From positions 46,264 to 110,263 of the forward strand of contig JAISYH010000039.1 of assembly GCA_031270015.1 (NCBI GenBank): DNA of 64,000 nt, read 5' to 3'. Of the stretch, positions 10,263-21,988 are shown piece after piece. The notes beneath the pieces are model-generated. The model did not search any database. It was not told the origin of the DNA and saw only the letters and a program-made list of their open reading frames with translations. The position numbers were made by a program, and so were the translations under genes. The DNA is from Burkholderiales bacterium. Its GTDB lineage: Bacteria; Pseudomonadota; Gammaproteobacteria; Burkholderiales; Casimicrobiaceae. Each line of letters opens with the position of its first letter. The first letter of the stretch is position 1.

Positions 10263-12164
10263 TCATATCGGATTGGTAGAAGGTTCACCTTTGCCGTCGT
10301 CAATCCGCGAACCGCCGCTGGGCGCTGCGTCCGAAGGTTTGACATCGTTATTGGCTTTCGGCGGGCGCGGAGGTTTGCCTTCCATGATATCGTTGATCTG
10401 ATCGGAATCGATAGTTTCGTATTCCATCAGCGCCGCCGTCATCGCTTCGACTTTGTCGCGGTTGCTGTCGAGCAAACGGCGCGCTAGCGAATATTGCTCA
10501 TCGATGATGCGGCGGATTTCGGCGTCTACTTGTTGCATGGTGGCTTCCGAGACGTTTTTGTGCGTCGTCACCGAGCGCCCCAAAAATACTTCGCCTTCGC
10601 TTTCGCCATAGACCATCGTCCCCATTTTTTCCGACATGCCGTAACGGGTCACCATGTCGCGCGCCATATTGGTCGCGCGTTCGAAATCGTTCGACGCGCC
10701 GGTGGAAATACGGTGAATGAATAATTCCTCGGCAACGCGACCGCCGAAAAGGATGGTGATTTCGCTGAGCATTTGATCTTTGTAAAGACTGATACGGTCG
10801 CGTTCCGGCAGTTGCCAAGTCAATCCGAGCGCTCGTCCGCGCGGTACGATGGTGACTTTGTGCACGGGATCGGTGCCGGGCAACAACCGCGCTACGACCG
10901 CATGTCCCGATTCGTGATAAGCCGTCGCCTTTTTCTCATCTTCGGTCAGAATCATCGAACGGCGTTCCGGTCCCATGAAAATTTTATCTTTGGCGCGCTC
11001 GAAATCATTCATATCAACCAACCGTTTATTGGCGCGTGCCGCGAATAAAGCGGCTTCGTTGACAAGATTCGCCAAATCCGCGCCGGAAAATCCGGGCGTA
11101 CCGCGTGCGATGATGTCCGCTTTGACATCACCGGCAAGCGGCACTTTACGCATATGCACTTTCAAAATTTGCTCGCGTCCGCGTATGTCTGGCAATGGTA
11201 CGGTTACTTGTCGGTCAAAACGACCCGGGCGTAGCAGCGCCGGATCAAGCACATCCGGGCGGTTAGTTGCCGCGATGACGATTACGCCAGACGATCCTTC
11301 GAAGCCGTCCATTTCGACCAATAATTGATTTAGCGTTTGTTCCCGTTCGTCGTGACCACCGCCAAGTCCCGCCCCGCGTTGTCGGCCTACTGCGTCGATT
11401 TCATCGATGAAAATGATACAGGGCGCGTTTTTCTTCGCTTGATCGAACATATCGCGCACACGTGCGGCGCCTACGCCGACGAACATTTCGACGAAATCCG
11501 AACCGGAGATCGTGAAGAAAGGAACTTTCGCCTCGCCGGCGATGGCTCTGGCAAGCAGAGTTTTGCCGGTGCCGGGCGCGCCAACCATCAACACGCCGCG
11601 CGGAATTCTGCCGCCGAGTTTTTGAAATTTTGACGGATCTTTCAGAAAATCGACCAATTCTTGGACTTCTTCTTTCGCCTCGTCACAGCCGGCGACGTCG
11701 GAGAAAGTCACCGCGTTATTGGTGTCGTCGAGCATCCGCGCCCGACTCTTGCCGAACGAAAATGCGCCTCCCTTGCCGCCGCCTTGCATTTGCCGCATCA
11801 GGAAAAACCAAATACCGATGATGAGCAAAAACGGCAAGATCGAAAGGAAAAGGTCGAACAGGCTGCGCGAGTTTTCCTCAGCTTCGACTTTGACGCCCGC
11901 CTTTAATAAATCGTCCACCAGCCACAAATCAGGGGGCGCGTAGGTAATAAACTTTTTATCGTCTTTGCTTTTCCAGATGATTTTATTGCTGTTATCGATC
12001 TTGACGGAATCGATCATTCCATGAGTGGCTTTTTCTTTGAATTCGGAATAGGGGACGGGCGCGTTTTCTGCCTGTATCGAATTGGTAACTTGGCGCACGC
12101 CAATCAAGACGGCTGCCAAAATCATCAACCAAACGCCAACATTTTTAACCCAGTTATTGTTCAA
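10263..12164 (-). CDS. ftsH: ATP-dependent zinc metalloprotease FtsH
   Basis: Membrane-anchored AAA+ protease that degrades misassembled membrane proteins and short-lived regulators. It works with the HflK/HflC complex encoded at 49-51 kb. The protein shows an N-terminal membrane segment, a periplasmic domain, a second membrane segment ([20 protein letters not shown]), Walker A GAPGTGKT, the AAA second region of homology, and HESGH zinc ligands. I chose a TTG start at 12164. It follows AAGGAG at seven-base spacing and yields (M)[14 protein letters not shown], matching betaproteobacterial FtsH. The longer frame starting GTG at 12200 has no such site. The C-terminal tail is long and polar. Confidence 0.96.
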   Translation of the reverse strand: MNNNWVKNVGVWLMILAAVLIGVRQVTNSIQAENAPVPYSEFKEKATHGMIDSVKIDNSNKIIWKSKDDKKFITYAPPDLWLVDDLLKAGVKVEAEENSRSLFDLFLSILPFLLIIGIWFFLMRQMQGGGKGGAFSFGKSRARMLDDTNNAVTFSDVAGCDEAKEEVQELVDFLKDPSKFQKLGGRIPRGVLMVGAPGTGKTLLARAIAGEAKVPFFTISGSDFVEMFVGVGAARVRDMFDQAKKNAPCIIFIDEIDAVGRQRGAGLGGGHDEREQTLNQLLVEMDGFEGSSGVIVIAATNRPDVLDPALLRPGRFDRQVTVPLPDIRGREQILKVHMRKVPLAGDVKADIIARGTPGFSGADLANLVNEAALFAARANKRLVDMNDFERAKDKIFMGPERRSMILTEDEKKATAYHESGHAVVARLLPGTDPVHKVTIVPRGRALGLTWQLPERDRISLYKDQMLSEITILFGGRVAEELFIHRISTGASNDFERATNMARDMVTRYGMSEKMGTMVYGESEGEVFLGRSVTTHKNVSEATMQQVDAEIRRIIDEQYSLARRLLDSNRDKVEAMTAALMEYETIDSDQINDIMEGKPPRPPKANNDVKPSDAAPSGGSRIDDGKGEPSTNPI

Positions 12165-12316
12165 TGCTCTGCTCCTTGTGTTGTTTTCCGGCGTGAACAC
12201 GGATAAACATGTTTTTGAAGTATAACTTGTTTTGCGGGCATTTTATGCTCCGGCATACGGAGATTTTAAAGACGTTACCCTTCGTCAAGCGCCGCGCCAC
12301 CGCCGAAAAGAGATCA

Positions 12317-12988
12317 TTATCGACAGACACGGTTTTCTCCGCCGAGGAACCGTTTGCCGACCAGATAAATTTCCCGACTGCGATCCCGCGACGCTTTGGG
12401 TTTACGCGCATACGTTTTCTCGAAGTGTTCGCCCATCGTGCGGCGGAAATCGGCGAATCCTGTACCTTGAAACACTTTGACGACAAAATCGCCGCCCGTC
12501 CGTAAATGCCGAACGCAAAAATCTAACGCCAATTCCGCGAGTCCGACGCTGCGTGCTTGATCGGCGGATTCCACGCCTGATAGATTGGGGGAAAGATCGG
12601 ATAAAACAAGGTCTATCGCCGCGTCGTCGAACCGCACTTCGAGTTCGCGCAATTCGTTCGCATCGGAAAAATCGGCTTGGATGAAATGAACGCCGTTCAA
12701 GCCTTCCATCGGCAGGATGTCGATAGCGATGATTTTCGTTTTTGCGCCGGCACGTTTACGCACGACCTGACACCAGCTTCCGGGCGCCGCGCCCAAATCG
12801 ACGACAGTCATATTCGGACGCAACAAGTGGTCACGCTCGTCAAGCTCGATCAGCTTGAAAGCGGCGCGCGCGCGAAATCCCAGACGTTGCGCTTCCTTGA
12901 CGTAAGGGTCGTTGACATGTTCATGCATCCATGCTTTGCCGAAGCGGTGCTTTTTGACGCCGCTGTTTAATCCAGTTCTCGTTTTCAT
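12317..12988 (-). CDS. rlmE: 23S rRNA (uridine-2552-2'-O)-methyltransferase
   Basis: Methylates U2552 of 23S rRNA in late 50S assembly, using S-adenosylmethionine. The 223-residue protein has the FtsJ fold: the substrate-side lysine in RARAAFKLIELD, the SAM motif VVDLGAAPGSWCQVV, the catalytic aspartate in LVLSDLSPNLSGV, and the catalytic lysine in FVVKVFQG. It is immediately upstream of ftsH, the conserved arrangement. About 150 bases separate them, so ftsH may have a further promoter there. Confidence 0.96.
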   Translation of the reverse strand: MKTRTGLNSGVKKHRFGKAWMHEHVNDPYVKEAQRLGFRARAAFKLIELDERDHLLRPNMTVVDLGAAPGSWCQVVRKRAGAKTKIIAIDILPMEGLNGVHFIQADFSDANELRELEVRFDDAAIDLVLSDLSPNLSGVESADQARSVGLAELALDFCVRHLRTGGDFVVKVFQGTGFADFRRTMGEHFEKTYARKPKASRDRSREIYLVGKRFLGGENRVCR

Positions 12989-13042
12989 GGCGTTATTGTA
13001 CTTTTATCCGTGCCGTTTCCGCGAATCGGGTAAACTTGGCGG

Positions 13043-13417
13043 ATGTTGACGATTACTATTTCCGAACGTCGCGCATTGCGTGCCCGCGCCCATGCGCTTA
13101 ACCCTGTTGTCATAATTGGACAGCGTGGCTTGTCTGAGTCCGTGATGCGCGAAATTGATCTTGCGCTCAACGCGCATGAATTGATCAAAGTGCGCGTTTT
13201 TGACGACGACCGCGAGAAACGCGAATTGTTGTCGAACGACATCTGCGAAGGATTGAATTGCGCGCCGGTACAACATATTGGGAAATTGCTGGTGCTGTGG
13301 CGACCTAAACCAGATGAAAAGCCGGAAGAACGAGCTACCCGTCGACGTTTGAGTAAACCCGCCAAAAAGACAGTGGCGAAAAAACGATTACCCAAGAAGC
13401 CACTATCAAAAAAATAG
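13043..13417 (+). CDS. yhbY: YhbY-type CRM-domain RNA-binding protein
   Basis: Small KH-like CRM-domain protein associated with pre-50S ribosomal particles. The 124-residue protein has the core fold with the GxxG-type loop VIIGQRGLSESV and the HELIKVRV strand. A lysine-rich tail of about 30 residues follows (KPAKKTVAKKRLPKK). It is divergent from rlmE with 54 bases between the starts, the usual arrangement in beta- and gammaproteobacteria, so both promoters must share that space. Confidence 0.92.
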   Translation: MLTITISERRALRARAHALNPVVIIGQRGLSESVMREIDLALNAHELIKVRVFDDDREKRELLSNDICEGLNCAPVQHIGKLLVLWRPKPDEKPEERATRRRLSKPAKKTVAKKRLPKKPLSKK

Positions 13418-13718
13418 GGCAAGGAACGAACTGTCAAAAATCGCTGACGACCTTTCCAAACTTCATCATCGTTTGGTTTGCGCCACAGTATAGCCGTCAT
13501 TACCGAATCCATAAGCGCCGACGATACGAAAAGACTATATATCTCACTCGCCGCAAAATATTGACGCGGATTTTCGTGGGAGTTTGAAGAAGGGTTTTCC
13601 AATATTTGAAAGCGCGGAAACCATGAATCATGTGGATGTTTTAAACTGGATATTGGATCAAGTAAAAAAAGTCGCGATAAAACATCACGCAATAGCTTGA
13701 ATAGAACGAGGCGCGGAT
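13418..13718. other. Intergenic stretch between yhbY and greA
   Basis: The 300 bases between the convergent ends of yhbY and greA contain no convincing gene. A minus-strand reading frame runs through the region and on into yhbY antisense, but it has no recognisable domain and mixed composition. In related bacteria a small membrane-protein gene (DUF4149) may sit here; I see no trace of it. Confidence 0.4.
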
Positions 13719-14195
13719 TTATTCGTAATGTATGCTGACGATTTCATAATGGCGAACGCCGGAAGGCGCTTGTACCTCGACTTCGTCGCCTTCGCCTTTA
13801 CCGATGAGCGCGCGCGACACGGGCGAGTTGATCGAAATTTTTCCTCGCTTTACGTCGGCTTCGTCGTCGCCAACGATTTGAAAAATTTGCGATTCGCCGC
13901 TGTGGATTTCCTCGATTTTGACCATCGCGCCGAATACGATGCGACCTTCGGCGTTAAGTTCTGCCGGGTCAATCACGTGCGCCATCGCCAGCTTGTTTTC
14001 GATTTCGAGTATTCTTCCTTCGATGAAGCCCTGCCGTTCGCGGGCGGCATCATAATCGGCGTTTTCGGAAAGATCGCCATGCGCGCGCGCGTCGGCGATT
14101 GCCTGAATCACTTTCGGGCGTTCAGTGGTTTTCAGGCGACGTAACTCGTTTTTGAGTTGCTCGGCGCCAGTGACCGTCATCGGAATTTTTTTCAT
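13719..14195 (-). CDS. greA: Transcription elongation factor GreA
   Basis: Binds in the RNA polymerase secondary channel and stimulates cleavage of backtracked RNA. The 158-residue protein has the N-terminal coiled-coil with the acidic tip ([14 protein letters not shown], residues about 41-54) and the C-terminal FKBP-like domain ending [11 protein letters not shown]. Length and motifs are standard. carAB, often next to greA, are absent. A promoter and a leader terminator stand just upstream. Confidence 0.97.
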   Translation of the reverse strand: MKKIPMTVTGAEQLKNELRRLKTTERPKVIQAIADARAHGDLSENADYDAARERQGFIEGRILEIENKLAMAHVIDPAELNAEGRIVFGAMVKIEEIHSGESQIFQIVGDDEADVKRGKISINSPVSRALIGKGEGDEVEVQAPSGVRHYEIVSIHYE

Positions 14196-14211
14196 CGCAG
14201 ACCTCTATTGG

Positions 14212-14243
14212 CAAAGAAAAGACCGGAAGCAATGACTTCCGGT
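14212..14243 (-). terminator. Intrinsic terminator inside the greA leader
   Basis: On the minus strand GACCGGAAG and CTTCCGGTC form a perfect 9-bp stem with a 6-base loop, followed by TTTTCTTT. It lies about 17 bases upstream of the greA ATG, between the candidate promoter and the gene. The upstream neighbour surE is on the other strand, so there is no upstream gene for it to terminate. It should therefore release a leader RNA of roughly 40 nucleotides or control read-through into greA. Confidence 0.8.
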
Positions 14244-14259
14244 CATTCATTTAATACAA

Positions 14260-14287
14260 AGTATACCGTTTTTAGGGAAAATGCCAA
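14260..14287 (-). promoter_or_regulatory. Promoter of greA
   Basis: On the minus strand TTGGCA (14287-14282) and TATACT (14265-14260) are separated by 16 bases. Transcription would begin near 14253, just upstream of the leader hairpin. Confidence 0.7.
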
Positions 14288-14364
14288 AGAATGGGGGTGT
14301 TATCGAAAAAATTTTAAGAGAGCTAACGCCGCAAAGAGACTGCCAAAGAGTTTGCCCGACGCAG

Positions 14365-14370
14365 TATAAT
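14365..14370 (+). promoter_or_regulatory. -10 element upstream of surE
   Basis: A perfect TATAAT lies 20 bases before the chosen surE ATG. No good -35 stands at normal spacing, and the leader would be only about 14 bases long. Confidence 0.4.
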
Positions 14371-14390
14371 TGATTCTTTCAATATGTATC

Positions 14391-15131
14391 ATGCGTATTC
14401 TTCTTTCCAACGATGATGGTTACTTTGCGCCCGGGCTGGAATATTTGGCGGCGGCGGTCGCGCCATTGGCGGAAGTCGAGGTCGTTGCGCCGGAACGCGA
14501 TCACAGCGGTGCGTCGAATTCGTTGACATTAGATCGTCCTTTGCGCATTCGCAAAGCAGCCAACGGTTTTTATTTCGTCAATGGCACGCCGACCGATTGT
14601 GTGCATCTGGCGGTGACCGGACTCTTGGGCGAAATGCCGGATATGGTGATTTCCGGAATCAACAACGGCGCGAACATGGGCGATGATACGGTATATTCGG
14701 GGACGGTCGCGGCGGCAACCGAAGGCTTTTTGCTCGGTATTCCCTCAATCGCGGTTTCGTTGTGCGGCAAAGAAGATCAACAATTTGAAACGGCGTCTCT
14801 GGTAGTTCAAGATTTGGTGAAACGGCATCTGCATTCGTCCGCTGACGCTTGGCTCCTGAACGTGAACGTGCCGAACATTCCCTTTTCGAAGTTGAAAGGT
14901 TTTCAGATTACGCGGCTCGGGCGGCGCCATAAAGCGGAAGCGATGATTCCGATGCGTAGTCCGCGTGGCGAAACGGTTTATTGGCTGGGCGCAGCCGGTC
15001 CTGAGGCAGATGCCGGCGAAGGCACTGATTTTCATGCGGTCAATAATTGTTTTGTTTCGATTACGCCATTGCAAACCGATCTGACGCATCACAATGAAAT
15101 CCAGAACGTGGCGACATGGTTTACGAAATGA
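14391..15131 (+). CDS. surE: 5'/3'-nucleotidase SurE
   Basis: Survival protein that dephosphorylates nucleoside monophosphates, probably in stationary-phase nucleotide salvage. The protein starts [19 protein letters not shown], which contains the metal-binding NDDG. It also has [13 protein letters not shown] and [21 protein letters not shown], both diagnostic. The start at 14391 matches the family N-terminus; an in-frame start seven codons earlier would overlap the -10 element. It is first in a surE-pcm-nlpD operon, and its stop overlaps the pcm start (ATGA). Confidence 0.96.
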   Translation: MRILLSNDDGYFAPGLEYLAAAVAPLAEVEVVAPERDHSGASNSLTLDRPLRIRKAANGFYFVNGTPTDCVHLAVTGLLGEMPDMVISGINNGANMGDDTVYSGTVAAATEGFLLGIPSIAVSLCGKEDQQFETASLVVQDLVKRHLHSSADAWLLNVNVPNIPFSKLKGFQITRLGRRHKAEAMIPMRSPRGETVYWLGAAGPEADAGEGTDFHAVNNCFVSITPLQTDLTHHNEIQNVATWFTK

Positions 15132-15817
15132 ACAAGGATTGGGATCGTTTCAACGGTATCGGGATGACTTCCGCGCGAACGCGCGCGCGTATGGTGGCGC
15201 GTCTGCGTGAGCAGGGCATCAAGGACGAAGTAGTGTTGACGGCGATGAACGCAGTACCGCGCCATATATTCGTCGAAGAAAGTCTGGCGATTCGCGCTTA
15301 TGAAGATACGCCGCTCCCAATAGGAAAAGGACAAACCATTTCGCAACCTTGGGTAGTGGCGCGGATGAGCGAATTGGCGCGTAACGGCAAACCGCTAGGC
15401 GAAGTATTGGAAATTGGTACAGGCAGCGGCTATCAGACGGCGGTTTTGGCGCTATTTGCCGAGCGGGTCTATACCGTTGAACGTGTGGCGTCGCTTGTCG
15501 CTAAAGCGCGCCGTCACCTGCGTGATCTCGGCTTGACCAACGTAGCGATCAGTCACGGCGATGGAGCCGCCGGTTTTTCTGAACCGCTGGAAGTGGACGC
15601 GATACTCGTCACCGCCGGAGCGTCCGTGTTGCCGGAAGTACTGCTCGGTTATTTGAAACCGAATGGGCGCATGGTTCTGCCATTGGCGGACGAAAAAACG
15701 GGGCAAGACGGCGAACCGATACAGCGCTTGAAAGTGATTGAACGCACAAGCACGGGTTTTCGTGAGCAGACCTTTGAAGCGGTACGTTTTGTGCCGTTAC
15801 TGCCCGGAGTCGCGTGA
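15128..15817 (+). CDS. pcm: Protein-L-isoaspartate O-methyltransferase
   Basis: Repairs isomerised aspartyl residues in aged proteins using S-adenosylmethionine. The protein has the substrate motif [17 protein letters not shown] and the SAM-binding [15 protein letters not shown]. The start at 15128 overlaps the surE stop as ATGA and gives [15 protein letters not shown], consistent with translational coupling. A longer frame from 15116 adds only four residues. Gene order surE-pcm-nlpD is the conserved stationary-phase cluster. Confidence 0.95.
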   Translation: MNKDWDRFNGIGMTSARTRARMVARLREQGIKDEVVLTAMNAVPRHIFVEESLAIRAYEDTPLPIGKGQTISQPWVVARMSELARNGKPLGEVLEIGTGSGYQTAVLALFAERVYTVERVASLVAKARRHLRDLGLTNVAISHGDGAAGFSEPLEVDAILVTAGASVLPEVLLGYLKPNGRMVLPLADEKTGQDGEPIQRLKVIERTSTGFREQTFEAVRFVPLLPGVA

Positions 15818-15890
15818 AGTCACCCAACAACGTATATAATTGCGCGACATCTGAAAATCTTTTGAACTCATATCGCGGATTACGGCAACT

Positions 15891-16874
15891 ATGAATATAC
15901 GCCATTTTCTTCTGAACGAAATTTTTCATTGCATATCGATCACCGTCATCGTTTTGGTGTTGGCTTCTTGCGCAAGCAAGCAACCCGCGCCTGTCGAGGT
16001 ACGTCAGCCGCAAGCCGATGATCGGATGGTCGTCATCAATGGTGTCGCGCAACCGAGAGCAGCGACGGGAGAGGGCGCGCAGGTTACAGGCAAGGCTGAA
16101 CATATCGTTCGGCAAGGCGACACGTTGTATTCCATCGCGATGCAGAACGACTTGAATCCACAGGATATCGCGGTATGGAATCGCATCAACGATCCATCCA
16201 AAATCGCCGTTGGGCAAACGATACGCTTAACGCCGCCGGACAGTGACGCGCAAACGGCTATTGCTGTCACGACCGCGCCGTTGCAAACCGTGCCGCCAGT
16301 AGGCGCGTCGCCTTCCGCGACTACATCGCCGACAATCGCGTCATCGAGCGGCGCGTTGAAAACGTCGCCGAAAGCCGTCAAAGAACCGTATTCCGAACAA
16401 AAATTAGCGGCGATGAGTAGCGGTGTGACCGAGCAGCCGACATCATCGGCGCAATCGCTTGCCGTGCCGACACCCGCGACGACGGCTTCAACGCTGGCAA
16501 TCGACGGGCTGAATTGGATGTGGCCTACGCAAGGCAACATCATCGCGCGTTTTTCCGACAATGTTGGGATGAAGGGCATCGACATCGCTGGCTCTTTTGG
16601 TCAGCCGGTCGTCGCTTGCGCTGCTGGACGGGTGGTTTACGCAGGTTCGGGGTTACCTAGTTATGGGAATTTGATTATCGTCAAACACAACGACACTTAT
16701 CTTTCGGTGTACGCGCATAATAAAGAAATGCTGATCAAAGAAGGTCAACAAGTCGCGCGCGGACAAAAGATCGCCGAAATGGGCAATAGCGGCACCAATC
16801 AAGTGAAGTTGCATTTTGAGGTTCGCCAGGACGGGAAGCCCGTCGATCCGATGAAGTTTTTGCCCGCTAAATGA
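15891..16874 (+). CDS. nlpD: NlpD-like LysM/M23 lipoprotein
   Basis: Outer-membrane lipoprotein that activates the septal amidase AmiC during daughter-cell separation. The N-terminus has a signal anchor and lipobox LASC with Cys27. A LysM domain (VRQGDTLYSIAMQND, about 71-114) binds peptidoglycan. A low-complexity Ala/Ser/Thr/Pro linker follows, then a C-terminal M23 domain (about 215-325). Catalytic zinc ligands are lost: KGIDI replaces the histidine motif and KLHFEV replaces HxH. This matches NlpD/EnvC regulators, which do not cleave. The usual downstream rpoS is missing; the next gene is on the other strand after 23 bases. Confidence 0.93.
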   Translation: MNIRHFLLNEIFHCISITVIVLVLASCASKQPAPVEVRQPQADDRMVVINGVAQPRAATGEGAQVTGKAEHIVRQGDTLYSIAMQNDLNPQDIAVWNRINDPSKIAVGQTIRLTPPDSDAQTAIAVTTAPLQTVPPVGASPSATTSPTIASSSGALKTSPKAVKEPYSEQKLAAMSSGVTEQPTSSAQSLAVPTPATTASTLAIDGLNWMWPTQGNIIARFSDNVGMKGIDIAGSFGQPVVACAAGRVVYAGSGLPSYGNLIIVKHNDTYLSVYAHNKEMLIKEGQQVARGQKIAEMGNSGTNQVKLHFEVRQDGKPVDPMKFLPAK

Positions 16875-16897
16875 TCCTCAAAACAAATTAGCTTGAT

Positions 16898-17125
16898 TCA
16901 ACGGCTATATTTATATTCAATCGGGGAATTTTGTTTGACATGCTGGTATAGGTCATCTAAATTTTTTTCTAAACGGTCAAATGTTTTTTCATTTAACCAG
17001 TCCAAAGAAGTTTTTACTGATAAGTAGTTTTCCGATTTAGGTATAGCATTTATTTCGGTTGCCAGAAGAGGAAAAGCAATGATCGAAATAATGAAAAATG
17101 AAAAGCCTCTATAAAGAATAGCCAT
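16898..17125 (-). CDS. Small predicted exported protein, unknown function
   Basis: A 75-residue frame starts MAILYRGFSFFIISIIAF and has a plausible signal peptide ending near PLLA. A short charged, helical remainder follows (WLNEKTFDRLEKNLDDLYQHV). An upstream start adds 12 residues but would weaken the signal peptide. I recognise no family. It lies between nlpD and hisIE, just downstream of the his operon on the same strand. It is more AT-rich than its neighbours and occupies the place where rpoS would normally be found. It could be a real accessory gene or a fortuitous frame. Confidence 0.4.
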   Translation of the reverse strand: MAILYRGFSFFIISIIAFPLLATEINAIPKSENYLSVKTSLDWLNEKTFDRLEKNLDDLYQHVKQNSPIEYKYSR

Positions 17126-17163
17126 TTTTACATCTATTGGATTAGATCTGCAAAACAACATAA

Positions 17164-17768
17164 CTATTTATGGCGCTCTTTCAATCGAGAAATCACCGTG
17201 TTTAAGTCCAAACCTCGACTTTGCAGTAATACCGTCAAGTGATAGATCAAGTCGGCAGCTTCGTCAGTCAGTTCTTCATGATCTCCAGCGACGGCGGCAA
17301 GCGCTGTTTCTACGCCTTCTTCCCCGACTTTTTGGGCGATGCGTTTTACTCCTTTGGCGTATAGTTTCGCGGTATAAGAGGTTTTTGGGTCGGCGTTTTT
17401 GCGTTCAGCCAATAATTGCTCTAATTGATAGAGAAAAGCAAAGCTATTGATTGTAGGAGAGAAACAACTCGACGTACCACGATGGCAAGTTACACCTTCG
17501 GGAAAAGCCAATATCAGTAGCGCGTCAAAATCACAGTCTGCGGCGATTTCAACGACGTTAAGAAAATGGTTGGATGTTTCTCCTTTGACCCAAAGGCGTT
17601 GTTTGCTGCGCGAGAAAAAGGTTACTTTACCACTTTTTTCAGTGGCGGCAAGCGCTTCCTCGTTCATGAAACCGAGCATCAAAACTTCGCCAGAAACGGC
17701 GTGTTGAATGATCACCGGAATCAAACCATTGTTTTTTTCCCAGTCAAGTCGTTTACGAATATCGGAGT

Positions 17769-17775
<7 letters not shown>
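17164..17775 (-). CDS. hisI: Phosphoribosyl-AMP cyclohydrolase / phosphoribosyl-ATP pyrophosphatase
   Basis: Bifunctional enzyme for steps two and three of histidine synthesis. The N-terminal HisI domain has the zinc motif CHRGTSSC (about residues 98-105). The C-terminal HisE pyrophosphatase (about 115-203) contains [13 protein letters not shown] and the helical [14 protein letters not shown]. The fusion is typical of enterobacteria and several other lineages. It is the last gene of the his operon and overlaps hisF by seven bases. Confidence 0.96.
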
Positions 17776-19850
<2,075 letters not shown>

Positions 19851-19854
<4 letters not shown>

Positions 19855-20915
19855 AATGTTCCCTTTGAACTGGGAAGTGTATTACTTTCAACACGTATCG
19901 CTTGACGCAAAGCGCGCCCGAACACCTTGAATAAACTTTCAACGAGATGATGCGTGTTTTCCCCCTTTGCTTTCAGATGCAGTGTACAGCCAAGCGTTTG
20001 CGTCAGTGAGTAAAAAAAGTGTTTCACCATATCCGTGCTCATATCGCCGACTTTTTCACGGGCGAATTTCGTTTGAAACTTTAGATACGGGCGACCGGAA
20101 AGATCAAGCGTACATTCGGCATGTGATTCGTCCATCGGTAATACGAAACCAAAGCGGGCGATACCACGTTTTTCGCCAAGCGCCTCGCGCAACGTCTGTC
20201 CGAGCGTCAACCCTGTGTCCTCGATTGTGTGGTGATCATCCACTTGTAAATCGCCTTGCGTTTGAACGTGCAATAGAAAACCGCCATGCGTGGCAATTTG
20301 ATCAAGCATGTGATCGAAAAATCCAATACCGGTCGCAATTTGGTTTTTGCCTTCACGGTCCAACCACAGTTCGATATCGATCGAAGTTTCTCGGGTAATG
20401 CGTCGCACTTTCGCGTGACGGTCATTGCCTAATATTTGCTGGGTAATTGCTGTCCAGTCCGCCGTGTTTGGATCATAGCGCAAACCACGTACCCCGATGT
20501 TATTTGCCAGTTGTATATCGGTATCGCGATCACCGATCACAAAAGATCGTTCGCGCGACCAATCGGGATCGCCCAAATAGCGTGCCAGTAATTGGGTTTT
20601 CGGTTTGCGGCAATCGCAATTATCTTTCGGACGATGCGGGCAAATCAAAACTTCTTCAAAGGTGACGCCTTGCGAAGTGAAAAGTTGCATGACCATCCTA
20701 TGCACCGCATCGAAGTCTTCTTGGGGAAAACTTTCCGTACCGAGACCATCTTGGTTGGTTACCATGATCAAACGATAACCGCACGCTTTAAGCGCCAATA
20801 ACGAAGGAATCACATCGACTTCGAGCGCAATTTTATCGAGTCGGTCTACTTGCTTGTTTTCTGCCGGTTCATGAATCAATGTACCGTCGCGGTCGATAAA
20901 AAGATATTTTTTCAT
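19851..20915 (-). CDS. hisB: Bifunctional histidinol-phosphatase / imidazoleglycerol-phosphate dehydratase
   Basis: The N-terminal HAD phosphatase (about 1-165) shows [12 protein letters not shown], a zinc loop [14 protein letters not shown] and [10 protein letters not shown]. The C-terminal dehydratase (about 166-354) shows [25 protein letters not shown] and the closing [17 protein letters not shown]. This HisNB fusion is characteristic of enterobacteria and relatives. Betaproteobacteria normally encode a monofunctional HisB, so it supports import of the whole operon. The start at 20915 gives [11 protein letters not shown] and overlaps the hisC stop as ATGA. Confidence 0.96.
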
Positions 20916-21988
20916 GGTAAAGATCCCGTACAAGGAATGGCGCGCAATGCGGATACCGTCTTTTCGCATTCTTCGAGCGTACCGATGGTAATACGCAAAC
21001 AGTTCCTCAATCCGGGTTGACGACCTTGATCGCGCAACACGATACCTTCTTCGCTGAGTCGGCGGAACACGTCGGAACTATCGTAAAAACGCACCAACAA
21101 CCAATTGGCTTGGCTGTCGAATACTTGATCGACGCAATCGCAAATAGGCAACACATGGACCAACCATTGTCGATTGTCGATGATTTCGTTGACGTTGTTT
21201 TTTACAGTTTCCAGATTTTTTTCACTCAAGGCTTGTAACGCAATATCGACAGTTGGCGTCGGCATTGGATAGGGCGCGATAACTTTGAGCAGTATTTGGA
21301 TAATGTCGGGATGCGCCATTGTGAACCCGCAACGTATTCCCGCCAACGCGAACGCTTTCGATAAGGTACGCAGAATAACCAAGTTTGGATATGTACTCAA
21401 CCAATGCACGACGCTGTGTTCGGGACAAAAATCAATATATGCTTCATCGACGATCACTAATGCTTGGTCTCGTGTTATCGCCAGCAACTCACGGAGATCG
21501 TCTTGGTTGAGCAAATTGCCCGTCGGATTGTTGGGACTGCATAGATAAATTAATTTGACGTTATCGAGCGCAGCTTTGATCGCCGGCAGGTCAAGTTGCC
21601 AATCAGTCTTACCGCGAATTACGCGACATCCGACCCCCAAAGTTTCGGCACTGACGCCATACATACCGTAAGTGGGAGGACAATAAAGGATAAAGTCTTG
21701 ATCAGGTTCGCAAAACGCTAACATCAAAAGCTGTATGGCTTCATCAGCGCCGCGACTGACCATGAGTTGTTCGTCGCGGACGCCAGCGTATCTTGCATAC
21801 GCGGCAAGCAGCGCCTGCGGTTGAGCTTCGGGATAGCGGTTCAATGTCTGTTGCGTCAATGGGTAGGACGGTGCGCGCGGAAATTCGTTGGCGTTGAGCC
21901 AAACATCACCGCTACCACCGACGCGACGTGCCGATTGATATGGTGTCAGTATTTGCACATTTTTTCGCGCTAATTCTTGAATATTCAT
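20912..21988 (-). CDS. hisC: Histidinol-phosphate aminotransferase
   Basis: PLP-dependent class I/II aminotransferase converting imidazole acetol phosphate to histidinol phosphate. The 358-residue protein has the substrate segment [21 protein letters not shown], the binding Asp in [10 protein letters not shown], and the PLP lysine in [11 protein letters not shown]. It overlaps both neighbours by four bases (ATGA). Confidence 0.96.
   Translation of the reverse strand: MNIQELARKNVQILTPYQSARRVGGSGDVWLNANEFPRAPSYPLTQQTLNRYPEAQPQALLAAYARYAGVRDEQLMVSRGADEAIQLLMLAFCEPDQDFILYCPPTYGMYGVSAETLGVGCRVIRGKTDWQLDLPAIKAALDNVKLIYLCSPNNPTGNLLNQDDLRELLAITRDQALVIVDEAYIDFCPEHSVVHWLSTYPNLVILRTLSKAFALAGIRCGFTMAHPDIIQILLKVIAPYPMPTPTVDIALQALSEKNLETVKNNVNEIIDNRQWLVHVLPICDCVDQVFDSQANWLLVRFYDSSDVFRRLSEEGIVLRDQGRQPGLRNCLRITIGTLEECEKTVSALRAIPCTGSLP

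Noticed and set aside
12985..13692. Minus-strand frame of about 235 codons across yhbY and the yhbY-greA gap
   Set aside because: Most of it is antisense to yhbY; the remaining part has no family similarity or ribosome binding site that I can see.
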